From Aliiruegeria haliotis (lineage in GTDB: Bacteria; Pseudomonadota; Alphaproteobacteria; Rhodobacterales; Rhodobacteraceae): DNA of 64,000 nucleotides. The notes beneath the pieces were generated by a model. The model made no database searches. It had not been told where the DNA came from and saw only the letters and a list, made by a program, of their open reading frames with translations. This document shows, in pieces, positions 52,516 through 61,049 of this stretch (position 1 is its first letter; every line of letters starts with the position of its first letter). Location of the stretch: the NCBI RefSeq assembly GCF_003003255.1, contig NZ_PVTD01000005.1, positions 234,755 to 298,754 of the forward strand, in the 5' to 3' direction. The position numbers and the translations under genes are program-made.

Positions 52516-54498
52516 CTATTCTGCCGGTTGCGCAGCCGACGTCGCGCGGCGCGCCGACGGCGCACCGACCCGAAGTCGGCGGTCGAGCAGGGAGATCAGC
52601 GCGGAGAACGTGATCAGCAGAGCGCCGGTCCACATCCAGGGCACGCCCGGGTTGTAGTAGTAGCGGGTCACGTATCCGCCGGTGCCATCGGGATCGCCAA
52701 GAACGGCATAGAGATCACCATGCCAGAGCGTCCGGATGCCGGCCTCGGTGGTGGGCTGGCGCTCGACGGGGTACCACCGCCGCTCCGGTGCGAGCTCCGC
52801 GACGACGTCGCCCTGGCGCGTGACCGTCACGCGGGCGATCGAGGTCTGGTAGTTCGGCCCGGTTGTGTTCCGGATGCCTTCAAGGGTGAACTCGTAGGGG
52901 CCGACCCGGGTGGCGCTCCCCTGTTGCACGGTCTGGATGGCTTCCGCGCTCCAGACCGACACGGCAATGACGCCGGCCGCCGCAATGGCTAGGCCCGCAT
53001 GCCCGAGGTAGAGGCCATAGGCCGCTGCCGGCAAACCGGCCGCCCGGCGCAGTGCCGTCGCGGGCCCCACCCTGGGGAGGCCAATCCGGCGGGCGTAGTC
53101 CTGCAGGGTTGCGACCATGAGGAAGGCCGCGATGAAGGCTCCGAGGAGGCCGACACCGTCGCCAAGGCCGAGCCAGAATGCGATCCCGGCCGTCACCAGC
53201 AGCGCGAGCAACGAACACAGCAATGTGCGCCGCAGGGCCTCTCGCCGGTTGGCGCGTTTCCAGGCGAGGAAGGGCCCCACGCCAGCGGCCAGCATCGCCA
53301 CCCCGAAGATCGGCAGGAAGGTCTTGTTGAAATAGGGCGCTCCGACGGAGATCCTGGCGCCGTTGATAAGTTCGAGCACCAGCGGATAGAGCGTCCCGAC
53401 AAAGACCACACCACAGGCGGAGGCAAGCAGGAGGTTGTTGACGAGCAGGCCGGTCTCCCGTGACCAGATGCCGAAGACCCCGCCATCCAGAAGCCTGGGA
53501 GCACGCCAGGCGAAGAGAGTCAGAGCGCCACCGATCGCGATGGAGAGCAGCAGAAGGATGAAGGCGCCGCGCTCCGGATCTGTGGCAAAGGCATGGACCG
53601 AGGTCAGGATGCCGGAGCGGACAAGGAAGGTGCCGATGAGCGAGAGCGAAAAGGTGAGGATCGCCAGCAATATGGTCCACTTCAACAGGGCGTTTCGCTT
53701 CTCTACCACGATTGCCGAATGCAGCAGCGCCGTGCCGATGAGCCATGGCATGAAGGAGGCGTTTTCCACCGGGTCCCAGAACCAGAACCCGCCCCAGCCA
53801 AGCTCGTAGTAGGCCCACCAGGAGCCGAGGGCGATGCCGGCGGTCAGGCCCGACCACGCGAGCAGCACCCAAGGCCGCATCCAGCGTGCCCAGGCCGGAT
53901 CGACCCGGCCGGTAATCAGCGCGGCCACCGCGAAGGAAAAGGCGGTCGAGAAGCCGACATAGCCGAGATAGAGCAGCGGCGGGTGGAACGCCACGCCGGG
54001 GTCCTGCAACAGCGGGTTCATGCCCTGCCCGTCGATGGGGGCGGTGGCGAGGCGCTCGAACGGGTTCGAGGTCAACAGGATGAACAGGTAGAACCCGGCG
54101 CCGATCATCGCCTGCACCGCGAGGACATTGGCCCGCATGACCACCGGGATCACGCCACCGAACAGCGAGATCAGCACACCGAACAGGGCCAGCATGAGCA
54201 CCCAGAGGAGCATCGAGCCCTCATGGTTCGCCCAGACCCCTGACACCTTGTAGAGCATCGGCTTGGCGGAGTGGGAATTCGCAGCGACCGTCATGACAGA
54301 GAAGTCCGACACCACGAATGCCCATGTCAGGGCCGCAAACGCCAGCGCGGTTCCGAGAAACTGAACCTGTGCGGCGGTGTCCGCCACCCGCATAGCTGCC
54401 GGTGCGCCATTGGCCGCGCCCCAGATCGGGATCGTGGATTGGATGACCGAGGCCACCAGCGCGATGCAGAGGGCAAGGTGCCCGAGTTCGACGATCAT
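52516..54498 (-). CDS. ccmF: Cytochrome c haem lyase subunit CcmF (NrfE-like)
   Basis: 660 residues with about 14-15 membrane helices. Hallmarks: YKVSGVWANHEGSMLLWVLM near 85, the tryptophan-rich WWAYYELGWGGFWFWDPVENASFMPWL (WWD motif) near 240, and the haem-ligating His in flanking loops (HSAIVVEKR, AFATDPERG). CcmF takes haem from CcmE and joins it to apocytochrome with CcmH/CcmI. The gene overlaps the regulator upstream (ATGA), so its translation is coupled to it. No ccmE lies in the unit, unlike many core ccm operons, which fits either a split core set or a dedicated NrfEFG-like lyase for the divergent cytochrome. Confidence 0.95.
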   Translation of the reverse strand: MIVELGHLALCIALVASVIQSTIPIWGAANGAPAAMRVADTAAQVQFLGTALAFAALTWAFVVSDFSVMTVAANSHSAKPMLYKVSGVWANHEGSMLLWVLMLALFGVLISLFGGVIPVVMRANVLAVQAMIGAGFYLFILLTSNPFERLATAPIDGQGMNPLLQDPGVAFHPPLLYLGYVGFSTAFSFAVAALITGRVDPAWARWMRPWVLLAWSGLTAGIALGSWWAYYELGWGGFWFWDPVENASFMPWLIGTALLHSAIVVEKRNALLKWTILLAILTFSLSLIGTFLVRSGILTSVHAFATDPERGAFILLLLSIAIGGALTLFAWRAPRLLDGGVFGIWSRETGLLVNNLLLASACGVVFVGTLYPLVLELINGARISVGAPYFNKTFLPIFGVAMLAAGVGPFLAWKRANRREALRRTLLCSLLALLVTAGIAFWLGLGDGVGLLGAFIAAFLMVATLQDYARRIGLPRVGPATALRRAAGLPAAAYGLYLGHAGLAIAAAGVIAVSVWSAEAIQTVQQGSATRVGPYEFTLEGIRNTTGPNYQTSIARVTVTRQGDVVAELAPERRWYPVERQPTTEAGIRTLWHGDLYAVLGDPDGTGGYVTRYYYNPGVPWMWTGALLITFSALISLLDRRLRVGAPSARRATSAAQPAE

Positions 54499-55280
54499 GC
54501 CCGAACCTCGTGCACGGTGCCTGGGCCCGGGCGCACCGCGGCGGGGCGGAACATGGCCGGTTCGGGGATCTCGACCGGCAGCCGGCGTTCAAGCTCACCA
54601 AGGTCGGGGACAATGAACTCTGAGGGTGACAGGAACTTCACCATCCGGGATTTCTTCAGGCGGGACAGGATGCGGCTGACCGTCTCCGCGTTCAGGCCAA
54701 GGTAATCGGCGATGTCTTCGCGCGACATCGGAAGGGTGACGAGTTGCGGCTTGGCTCGGGTCGCCCCGGACCGGATCGCCATCTCGGCGAGAAACAGTGT
54801 GACCCTTTCCACGGAGTCCAGCCGTCCGAGGGTCGTGATGTGGTTCTGTGTCCGCTCCAGGCGGCGGTGCACCACGTGAAACGTCGTGGCCAGAAACTCG
54901 GGATCGCCCTGCAACTCCCGGGCATTTCCGGAAAGGTCGATTTCGCAGACGATGCAATCGCTGAGCGCCTCCAGCCAGTTCTGGGTGCCGGGCCCTGCCA
55001 TGAGGCTGCAGATCGTTTCCCCTGCGGTCTCAAGGCCCACGATCTGTCGTCGGCCGTCCTCGAATGCGGTGCAGGTCGCCGCCGTGCCATGGACCACAAC
55101 CCAGAACTTCATGCAGGTATCCGACTCGCAGCTGTCCAGCCGCCGACCACGTTTCATGAAGTGTTTCTGCTTCGCTGCCTGGCTGTGGCCGGGTGGCAGG
55201 AAGGTGCAGATCATATTCCCGCAGGAACCGGGAAGCCTGCCATTCTGGTGGCCGTTGGCCGTCATCTTGAGGTTTTGCAT
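54495..55280 (-). CDS. Crp/Fnr family regulator with FNR-type recognition helix and atypical cysteines
   Basis: 261 residues. The N-terminal half is a cyclic-nucleotide-binding-type beta roll (VVVHGTAATCTAFEDGRRQIVGLE), followed by the dimer helix and a winged helix whose recognition segment reads SREDIADYLGLNAETVSRIL; the ETVSR pattern is that of FNR. Cysteines at 20, 25, 51, 56, 70, 91, 109 and 112 include two CX4C pairs, not the usual FNR spacing, so a redox cofactor is possible but unproved. It overlaps ccmF and is divergent from the twelve-haem cytochrome. A near-perfect FNR box lies at 55346-55359. The start codon is uncertain; later Met codons exist. Confidence 0.85.
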   Translation of the reverse strand: MQNLKMTANGHQNGRLPGSCGNMICTFLPPGHSQAAKQKHFMKRGRRLDSCESDTCMKFWVVVHGTAATCTAFEDGRRQIVGLETAGETICSLMAGPGTQNWLEALSDCIVCEIDLSGNARELQGDPEFLATTFHVVHRRLERTQNHITTLGRLDSVERVTLFLAEMAIRSGATRAKPQLVTLPMSREDIADYLGLNAETVSRILSRLKKSRMVKFLSPSEFIVPDLGELERRLPVEIPEPAMFRPAAVRPGPGTVHEVRA

Positions 55281-55345
55281 CAGCTGCCCTGTTCGCGTCG
55301 TAGGGGGGGCTGCCTCGTCCCTATACTTGATTGAAGTTGTTCGCC

Positions 55346-55359
55346 TTGCTCTGGATCAA
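55346..55359. promoter_or_regulatory. FNR-type box between regulator and cytochrome genes
   Basis: TTGCT-CTGG-ATCAA matches the FNR consensus TTGAT-N4-ATCAA at nine of ten positions. It lies 66 bp upstream of the regulator start and about 176 bp upstream of the cytochrome start. Both an autoregulatory and an activating role are possible. Confidence 0.55.
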
Positions 55360-55452
55360 GGCCAAACACTCCTTTTTAGGTATTCCAGTTTGAGAATTCG
55401 ACACCTTCCAGGGTCTTGATTGAGAAGAGCTTTTCGGAGGAGTTGCCGAATT

Positions 55453-55466
55453 CTGACAAATGTCAG
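55453..55466. promoter_or_regulatory. Palindrome upstream of twelve-haem cytochrome gene
   Basis: CTGACA-AA-TGTCAG, a perfect 6+6 inverted repeat, lies 69 bp before the cytochrome start codon. Its cognate protein is unknown; it does not match the FNR consensus. Confidence 0.45.
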
Positions 55467-55534
55467 GGCGAAGGACCTCACGGTCGCGTTACTAGAATCG
55501 GGAACGCAATGACTCTATCCAGGGAGGTCCAGCT

Positions 55535-57910
55535 TTGAGACGCATGTTCCTGACGCTGACGCTTCTACTCGGTGCCGCAACCTACGCGGGTGCCCAGGAA
55601 GCCGCGGGGGACGCGGAAGCGGCCCCGATGACTGTCAGTGCCGAACTGGCAGCCGAAAAGGGCTGTCTTTCGTGCCATGAAGGTATCGAGAAATTCACCC
55701 AGGGCGCGATGATGGACACCATCGAGTCGATGGGTGCCGACTACGATGACCCGGCAGGTTGTACTGTCTGTCACGGGGGCAACGTCACGGGCACGACGCC
55801 GGACGAGGCCCACGCCGGTACGCATGCCGTGCTCGCCGAGGATGGCGGACCGCACACGTTCTACCCGGATCCGGGCGCGGTGTGGATCGCGGACAAGTCC
55901 TGCGGACAGAGCGCCTGTCACGAGGGCTATGCGGAGCGTCTGATCAAGTCGCTGATGAACACCGAGGCCGGCAAGCTTCAGGGCAACCTGTGGGCCTGGG
56001 GCGTTCTGGACACGCACCAGTCGGTCTATGGCAACTACACGCTGGTCGATGACGACGGCTATGTGCCGACGGTCGGCACAGATGCCTACAAGGAATACAT
56101 GGTTGCTTTCGCAGAAGCGCATCCCGAGCAGATACCTGCCTCCATGGAACAGGTGCCCGAAGTGGATGTCGATCAGATTTCGGAGCATCCGAACCTCGCC
56201 GGCATCACCTATTCGCGTCAGCAATGCCAGCGGTGCCACGTCGGTGTGAATGGCCGCGAAAAGCGCGGCGACTATCGCGGCGCCGGTTGCTCCTCCTGCC
56301 ATGTTCCCTATTCGAACGAAGGCCTCTACGAGGGTGGCGATCCGGTCATCTCCAAGGAACAGCCGGGCAAGCTGCTGACGCACCAGTTGCAGGCCACGCG
56401 CAAGTCCAAGGTCAAGCATGGTGATCTCGAATACTCGGGCATCCCGAACGAGAGCTGCTCCTCCTGCCACAATCGCGGCAAGCGGATTGGCGTGAGCTAC
56501 CAGGGGATCATGGAATTCCCGTATGGCTCGCCCTACAGCGCTTCCGGTGGAAAGCAGCCCAAGCTGCACACCAAGAACTACCTGTTCATCAAGGACGATC
56601 TGCATCACCAGGTGCAGTCGCGCGAGGGCAACCCTGAAGGGGGCCTGCTTTGCCAGGATTGTCACACCACCGTGGACATGCACGGAGATGGCAACCTGCC
56701 GGGCACGACCCTTGCCCAGGTGGAGATCGAGTGCGAGGACTGCCACGGCACCGTCGGCAAGTTCCCGTGGGAGTTGCCACTTGGCTATGGCGAGGAGTTC
56801 CAGCAGGAGATCGCAGACACCGCCCGCGGGCTCACCGAGGACCTGACCGACGAACAGTACTTCGCTGAGGTCTACGACGCGGAAGACGGGTACCTCCTGA
56901 CCGCACGTGGCAACCCCTTCGGCAACGTCGTCAAGAAAGGCTCCAAGGTCCTGCTTCACTCCGCCTCCGGTCTCGATTTCGAGGTGCCGGTGCTGAAGCA
57001 GATCGCGATCGACGGCACCTGGAAGTCGCCGAACGCCGAAGTGGCCATGATGTCGGTCGGCAAGCACATGGAAAGCATGGAATGCTACGCCTGCCACGCC
57101 GACTGGGCACCGCAGTGCTACGGCTGCCACGTCACCGTGGACTATTCCGAAGGCAAGACGGACGTCGACTGGATCAACAACGCCAATGCGCGTGAAGACA
57201 ACGGTCTGACCGGCGATGCGCCTCTCGGCACCAACGGTCTGACGTCGCCGGGCAAGGTCTCCGAGACACGCTCCTACCTGCGTTGGGAAGAGCCGACGCT
57301 CGGGATCAACGGTGAAGGTCGCGTCAGCCCGCTTATGCCTGGATGCCAGGTCATCACAACGGTCATCGACAAGGACGGCAATACGATCGTCCACAACGAG
57401 ACCTGGATGACGCCGGACGCCGGTGGCACCAAGGGTGCCGAGCACGCCGCGGTGCAGCCGCACACGGCCGGTCGTCTCGCTCGCTCCTGCGAGAGCTGCC
57501 ATAACAACCCGAAGGCCCTTGGCTACGGGATCAGCGGTGGCCGCTTCATGCAGGGCTACGAAAACGGCTTCATCGTGGACCTGGAGACTGCCTCGGGCGA
57601 GATCATCCCGCAGCAACACCAGTACCAGTCGCAGCCTGTGCCGTCGCTGGATCACGACCTCAGCCGGATCGTGACCGAGGATGGCAAGCAACTGGTGTCT
57701 GTCGGGTCGCACTGGCCGCTGACCGGTCCCTTGCCACAGGAGATGCGCGAGAAAATGGAGCGCACCGGACTGTGCATGGGCTGCCACCAGAACATGACCA
57801 ACGAGGAGCTCTGGGACAAGGTGAACAGCCCCGAGTTCGTCACCAACGAAGAGCACCAGGATGTGATGGATCAGGCCATCCACGCCCTGGCCGACAAGAA
57901 GTCCGACTGA
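55535..57910 (+). CDS. Periplasmic multihaem cytochrome c with twelve haem-binding motifs
   Basis: 791 residues; GGGAGG precedes the start. A signal peptide (MFLTLTLLLGAATYAGA) directs it to the periplasm; no other membrane helix is seen. Eleven CXXCH motifs start at residues 44, 76, 231, 252, 308, 373, 400, 517, 528, 652 and 747, and one CX4CH (CGQSACH) at 123. The spacing differs from pentahaem NrfA and from octahaem hydroxylamine or tetrathionate enzymes, and I cannot assign it to a known reductase. CX4CH haem sites are known from Desulfovibrio cytochrome c3. The gene is divergent from an FNR-like regulator with ccmF-ccmH-ccmI and is followed by a small exported protein, suggesting anaerobic or microaerobic electron transfer or reduction of an N or S compound. 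Confidence 0.93.
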   Translation: MRRMFLTLTLLLGAATYAGAQEAAGDAEAAPMTVSAELAAEKGCLSCHEGIEKFTQGAMMDTIESMGADYDDPAGCTVCHGGNVTGTTPDEAHAGTHAVLAEDGGPHTFYPDPGAVWIADKSCGQSACHEGYAERLIKSLMNTEAGKLQGNLWAWGVLDTHQSVYGNYTLVDDDGYVPTVGTDAYKEYMVAFAEAHPEQIPASMEQVPEVDVDQISEHPNLAGITYSRQQCQRCHVGVNGREKRGDYRGAGCSSCHVPYSNEGLYEGGDPVISKEQPGKLLTHQLQATRKSKVKHGDLEYSGIPNESCSSCHNRGKRIGVSYQGIMEFPYGSPYSASGGKQPKLHTKNYLFIKDDLHHQVQSREGNPEGGLLCQDCHTTVDMHGDGNLPGTTLAQVEIECEDCHGTVGKFPWELPLGYGEEFQQEIADTARGLTEDLTDEQYFAEVYDAEDGYLLTARGNPFGNVVKKGSKVLLHSASGLDFEVPVLKQIAIDGTWKSPNAEVAMMSVGKHMESMECYACHADWAPQCYGCHVTVDYSEGKTDVDWINNANAREDNGLTGDAPLGTNGLTSPGKVSETRSYLRWEEPTLGINGEGRVSPLMPGCQVITTVIDKDGNTIVHNETWMTPDAGGTKGAEHAAVQPHTAGRLARSCESCHNNPKALGYGISGGRFMQGYENGFIVDLETASGEIIPQQHQYQSQPVPSLDHDLSRIVTEDGKQLVSVGSHWPLTGPLPQEMREKMERTGLCMGCHQNMTNEELWDKVNSPEFVTNEEHQDVMDQAIHALADKKSD

Positions 57911-57977
57911 CGTCGGTCCTCCCGGCCGCCCCGATGGGGTGGCCGGGACAGGTCTCTTGAACACCGGGGAAGTACAT

Positions 57978-58343
57978 ATGCGCAAGACACTGATCTGCTC
58001 GATCGCCGCCGTGGGGCTGGCAACGATCGCCTCAGCGGATTCCCACATGGCTCCATCGTACACTGCCAAGGAGCTTCTCAGGCCCTGTTTCGAGGCGGAC
58101 AGCGACGCCCGCGACGGTGTTTTCGCCGAGGTCGAGTGCGAGCAATACCTGGTCGGTTTCGTCGATGCCCTGGCGGCTGTTGATGCCCTCGATGGCATCT
58201 GCCTGCCAGAACAGAACGTGGCGGACGAGGTTCGCTGGGCCTACATGCGTTGGGTCCACGGTGCATATTCCGCACGAACCCAACTGCCAGCCGCCGAGGC
58301 CGTCATGGGCGCTTTGAAGGAAAGCTTCGCCTGCTCCAACTGA
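57978..58343 (+). CDS. Small exported Rap1a/Tai-like protein
   Basis: 121 residues from the ATG at 57978, with GGGGAAG upstream. A signal peptide (TLICSIAAVGLATIASA) is followed by a helical domain with three spaced cysteines in the pattern of the Rap1a/Tai immunity fold: CFEADSD, VECEQYLVGFVDALAA, GICLPEQ, then VRWAYMRWVH and a terminal KESFACSN. Proteins of this fold include effector immunity proteins, but many lone members have other roles. Its position 67 bp after the twelve-haem cytochrome and before a shared terminator suggests a periplasmic partner or assembly factor of it. Confidence 0.75.
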   Translation: MRKTLICSIAAVGLATIASADSHMAPSYTAKELLRPCFEADSDARDGVFAEVECEQYLVGFVDALAAVDALDGICLPEQNVADEVRWAYMRWVHGAYSARTQLPAAEAVMGALKESFACSN

Positions 58344-58411
58344 AGTAGCCGTGAACGACCTGCCAAGCCAACAACGAGGGAGAGTGAGGCAGGCCATACC
58401 TGCCCGCGATC

Positions 58412-58439
58412 AAGGCCCGGCAAGTGCCGGGCCTTTTTT
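58412..58439 (+). terminator. Intrinsic terminator of the cytochrome operon
   Basis: GGCCCGGCA and TGCCGGGCC form a perfect 9-bp stem (extended by A-T pairs) with an AG loop, followed by six T. It lies 69 bp after the Rap1a/Tai-like gene and ends the cytochrome transcript. Confidence 0.92.
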
Positions 58440-58458
58440 GGGCGCCCTGCCGCCCGCT

Positions 58459-58469
58459 CCCCCCCCCCC
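58459..58469. repeat. Run of eleven C
   Basis: A homopolymer of 11 C residues just past the terminator, outside any gene. Runs of this length slip in replication and are error-prone in sequencing. Confidence 0.7.
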
Positions 58470-58625
58470 GCTGTGATCTGCCATGGAAGTGTTCCCGGGC
58501 ACCTTGCCAACTCAAAGCCCGTATTCTGCCTCGTTGTCGAAGCGCATAGCTGTCTCAGGCCCCTTCGGGTGCATGAGGCCACGACCAAATGGAATGGTGT
58601 CTACGAAGCGATGTCGCGCCAGCGA

Positions 58626-58781
58626 TCAGGAGGCGTCGGCGCATTCAAGGGTCGACAACTCCTTGACCGGGTCATCCGGTGCACATTCCTGTCCCGTGAT
58701 CGGGTAGTGCGATGTATCCGTGCAGGCGGCCCCAAGGATTGCAATCCCCATGAGAGCGAAGATAGTCGAGAGTTTCATCAT
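58626..58781 (-). CDS. Small putative lipoprotein (51 residues)
   Basis: A short gene on the minus strand with GGAAGGAG upstream of tandem ATG codons. The product starts MMKLSTIFALMGIAILGAAC, a lipoprotein signal with lipobox LGAAC and Cys at residue 20, followed by a 31-residue acidic tail with two more cysteines (GQECAPDD, LECADAS). It has no recognisable family. It sits alone between the cytochrome terminator and the EamA permease gene. The signal sequence and ribosome site make it a credible gene despite its size. Confidence 0.7.
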   Translation of the reverse strand: MMKLSTIFALMGIAILGAACTDTSHYPITGQECAPDDPVKELSTLECADAS

Positions 58782-58913
58782 GAGCTCCTTCCAGTGTTCG
58801 GGCCCGGTCGCGGTTCACCCCCCTTGGGGCGTCGTCCCCTCGGTCGAGGTCCGCACCGCGCCGATGCCGGCAAATGAACTGATTCCAGGGTATTTGAACA
58901 TTGTTCAGACGCA

Positions 58914-59876
58914 ATGACGCCGAACGTCACACCGTGCTTTTCGTTTGACACGCGCAGATGCGTGGCGCATCGGGTGAGGGTTCAGACTTTCGAGGCAGAT
59001 CCCTTGTCCCCCAACGTTCGCGGCGCACTTTTTATGGCGGCCTCAATGGCCTCCTTCACCCTGAATGACGCCATGATGAAATCGGTGTCCGGCGAGCTGT
59101 CGATGTTCCAGGCCCTGTCGATCCGCGGCTTGATCTCCACGATCCTGCTGGTCGCGATGGCCGCGGCCATGGGCGGCTTGCGGTTCCGGTTGCCGCGCAA
59201 GGATCGCAACGTTGTGATGCTCCGAACGCTGGCAGAGATCGCGGCGGCGTACTTCTTCATCACCGCGCTGTTCAACATGCCGCTGGCGAATGCGTCCGCT
59301 ATCCTTCAGGCCCTACCGTTGACGGTTACCCTTGCCGGGGCGCTGTTCCTTGGCGAGCACGTCGGGTGGCGACGGATGTCGGCAATCCTGCTGGGCTTCG
59401 TTGGCGTGATGCTCATCGTCCGTCCCGGCGCGGAGGGGTTCACCATCTACTCCATCTATGCGGTGCTTGCCGTGCTCTCCGTCACCGCGCGGGACATCCT
59501 TGCCCGTATGGTCTCCGTCGAGACGCCGTCCATGACCGTGGCGGTTGCGGCGTCGATCGGGGTCTGGCTGTTTGCACTGGTCGGGGTCGCAACAGAAGAA
59601 TGGCAACCGGTCTCCGGACAGAACCTTGCCGCGCTGACCGGAGCGTCGGTCATGATCATCGGCGGCTACCTCTTCTCGATCCTGACGATGCGGGTCGGCG
59701 AAATTGCCTTCACGGCCCCGTTCCGCTACACGTCCCTTCTCTGGGCGCTCGTTCTGGGGTTGGTGGTCTTCGGCGACTGGCCCGATCCGATCACCATGAT
59801 CGGGGCGGCGATCGTCGTCGGCACGGGCCTGTTCAGCTTCCATCGGGAGCGAAAACTGGCCGTGGGAGCAGTATAA
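58914..59876 (+). CDS. EamA/DMT-family permease
   Basis: Up to 320 residues. The membrane part begins at RGALFMAASMASFTLNDAMM, so the real start may be a TTG at 59004 with GAGG upstream (290 residues). Ten helices form two EamA repeats: first VMLRTLAEIAAAYFFITALFNM ... LPLTVTLAGALFLGEHVGW, second AFTAPFRYTSLLWALVLGLVVFGDWPDPI. DMT transporters of this type export amino acids or metabolites. The gene ends about 290 bp before rpsL, and the str promoter follows. Substrate unknown. Confidence 0.85.
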   Translation: MTPNVTPCFSFDTRRCVAHRVRVQTFEADPLSPNVRGALFMAASMASFTLNDAMMKSVSGELSMFQALSIRGLISTILLVAMAAAMGGLRFRLPRKDRNVVMLRTLAEIAAAYFFITALFNMPLANASAILQALPLTVTLAGALFLGEHVGWRRMSAILLGFVGVMLIVRPGAEGFTIYSIYAVLAVLSVTARDILARMVSVETPSMTVAVAASIGVWLFALVGVATEEWQPVSGQNLAALTGASVMIIGGYLFSILTMRVGEIAFTAPFRYTSLLWALVLGLVVFGDWPDPITMIGAAIVVGTGLFSFHRERKLAVGAV

Positions 59877-59910
59877 AGGACGGGAGTGCGGGCAAGGCGC
59901 CCGGCGTCTG

Positions 59911-59939
59911 TTGACAACCCCACCGATTCTCACTAGAGC
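59911..59939 (+). promoter_or_regulatory. Promoter of str operon
   Basis: A perfect -35 TTGACA (59911-59916), a 17-bp spacer and a weak -10 TAGAGC (59934-59939) lie about 230 bp upstream of rpsL. Position and hexamers fit the main promoter for the ribosomal protein operon. Confidence 0.65.
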
Positions 59940-60036
59940 GTGCCCACTCGGTCACGGGGATTCCGTTCGACCGGCCCTAACAGAACTAAGTGGTCAAGAT
60001 CCGGGCGCCGACCGCCCCGATCCTCTGAGATCCCAC

Positions 60037-60076
60037 CCGCGTCGTTTCCGCGTACGAGGAAACGCCGGCGGTTTTT
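60037..60076 (+). terminator. Terminator-like hairpin in the str leader (possible attenuator)
   Basis: CGTTTCC pairs with GGAAACG around an 8-nt loop, with an outer CCGC/GCGG stem, followed directly by TTTTT (60072-60076). It lies between the promoter and rpsL, about 90 bp before the start codon, where it could attenuate transcription of the operon, or else terminate transcription coming from the EamA gene. Confidence 0.55.
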
Positions 60077-60167
60077 GTGCATTGCGGACGCGCGATGTGC
60101 GATTTTGAAAAACAACCGCTCGCGGCACGCGCGAGAAGAAGAAGAAAGCTAGACTGGGGAAACCGGA

Positions 60168-60539
60168 ATGCCGACGATCCAACAGCTGATCCGCAAGCCG
60201 CGGCAGCCCAAAGTAAAACGATCCAAATCGCAGCACCTCGAGAGCTGTCCGCAGAAGCGCGGTGTATGCACGCGCGTCTACACCACCACGCCGAAGAAGC
60301 CGAACTCGGCCATGCGGAAGGTGGCCAAGGTTCGTCTGACCAACGGCTTCGAAGTCATCAGCTACATTCCGGGTGAGAGCCACAACCTCCAGGAGCACTC
60401 CGTGGTGCTGATCCGTGGCGGTCGTGTGAAAGACCTTCCCGGTGTGCGCTACCACATCCTGCGTGGTGTTCTGGATACCCAGGGCGTCAAGGATCGGAAG
60501 CAGCGTCGCTCGAAGTACGGCGCCAAGCGTCCCAAGTAA
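60168..60539 (+). CDS. rpsL: 30S ribosomal protein S12
   Basis: 123 residues. The start [12 protein letters not shown], the decoding-site segment [18 protein letters not shown] (Lys of the streptomycin site unchanged, wild-type) and [27 protein letters not shown] are typical. S12 monitors codon-anticodon fit at the A site. First gene of the str operon; rpsG starts 12 bp after its stop. Confidence 0.98.
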   Translation: MPTIQQLIRKPRQPKVKRSKSQHLESCPQKRGVCTRVYTTTPKKPNSAMRKVAKVRLTNGFEVISYIPGESHNLQEHSVVLIRGGRVKDLPGVRYHILRGVLDTQGVKDRKQRRSKYGAKRPK

Positions 60540-61022
<483 letters not shown>

Positions 61023-61049
61023 CACCCCTCTACGTCTAAGGACCCTCCC

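Noticed and set aside
55565..58198. An 877-codon minus-strand open frame opposite the twelve-haem cytochrome
   Set aside because: The plus strand has a signal peptide, ribosome site and twelve haem motifs; the antisense product has no recognisable domain.
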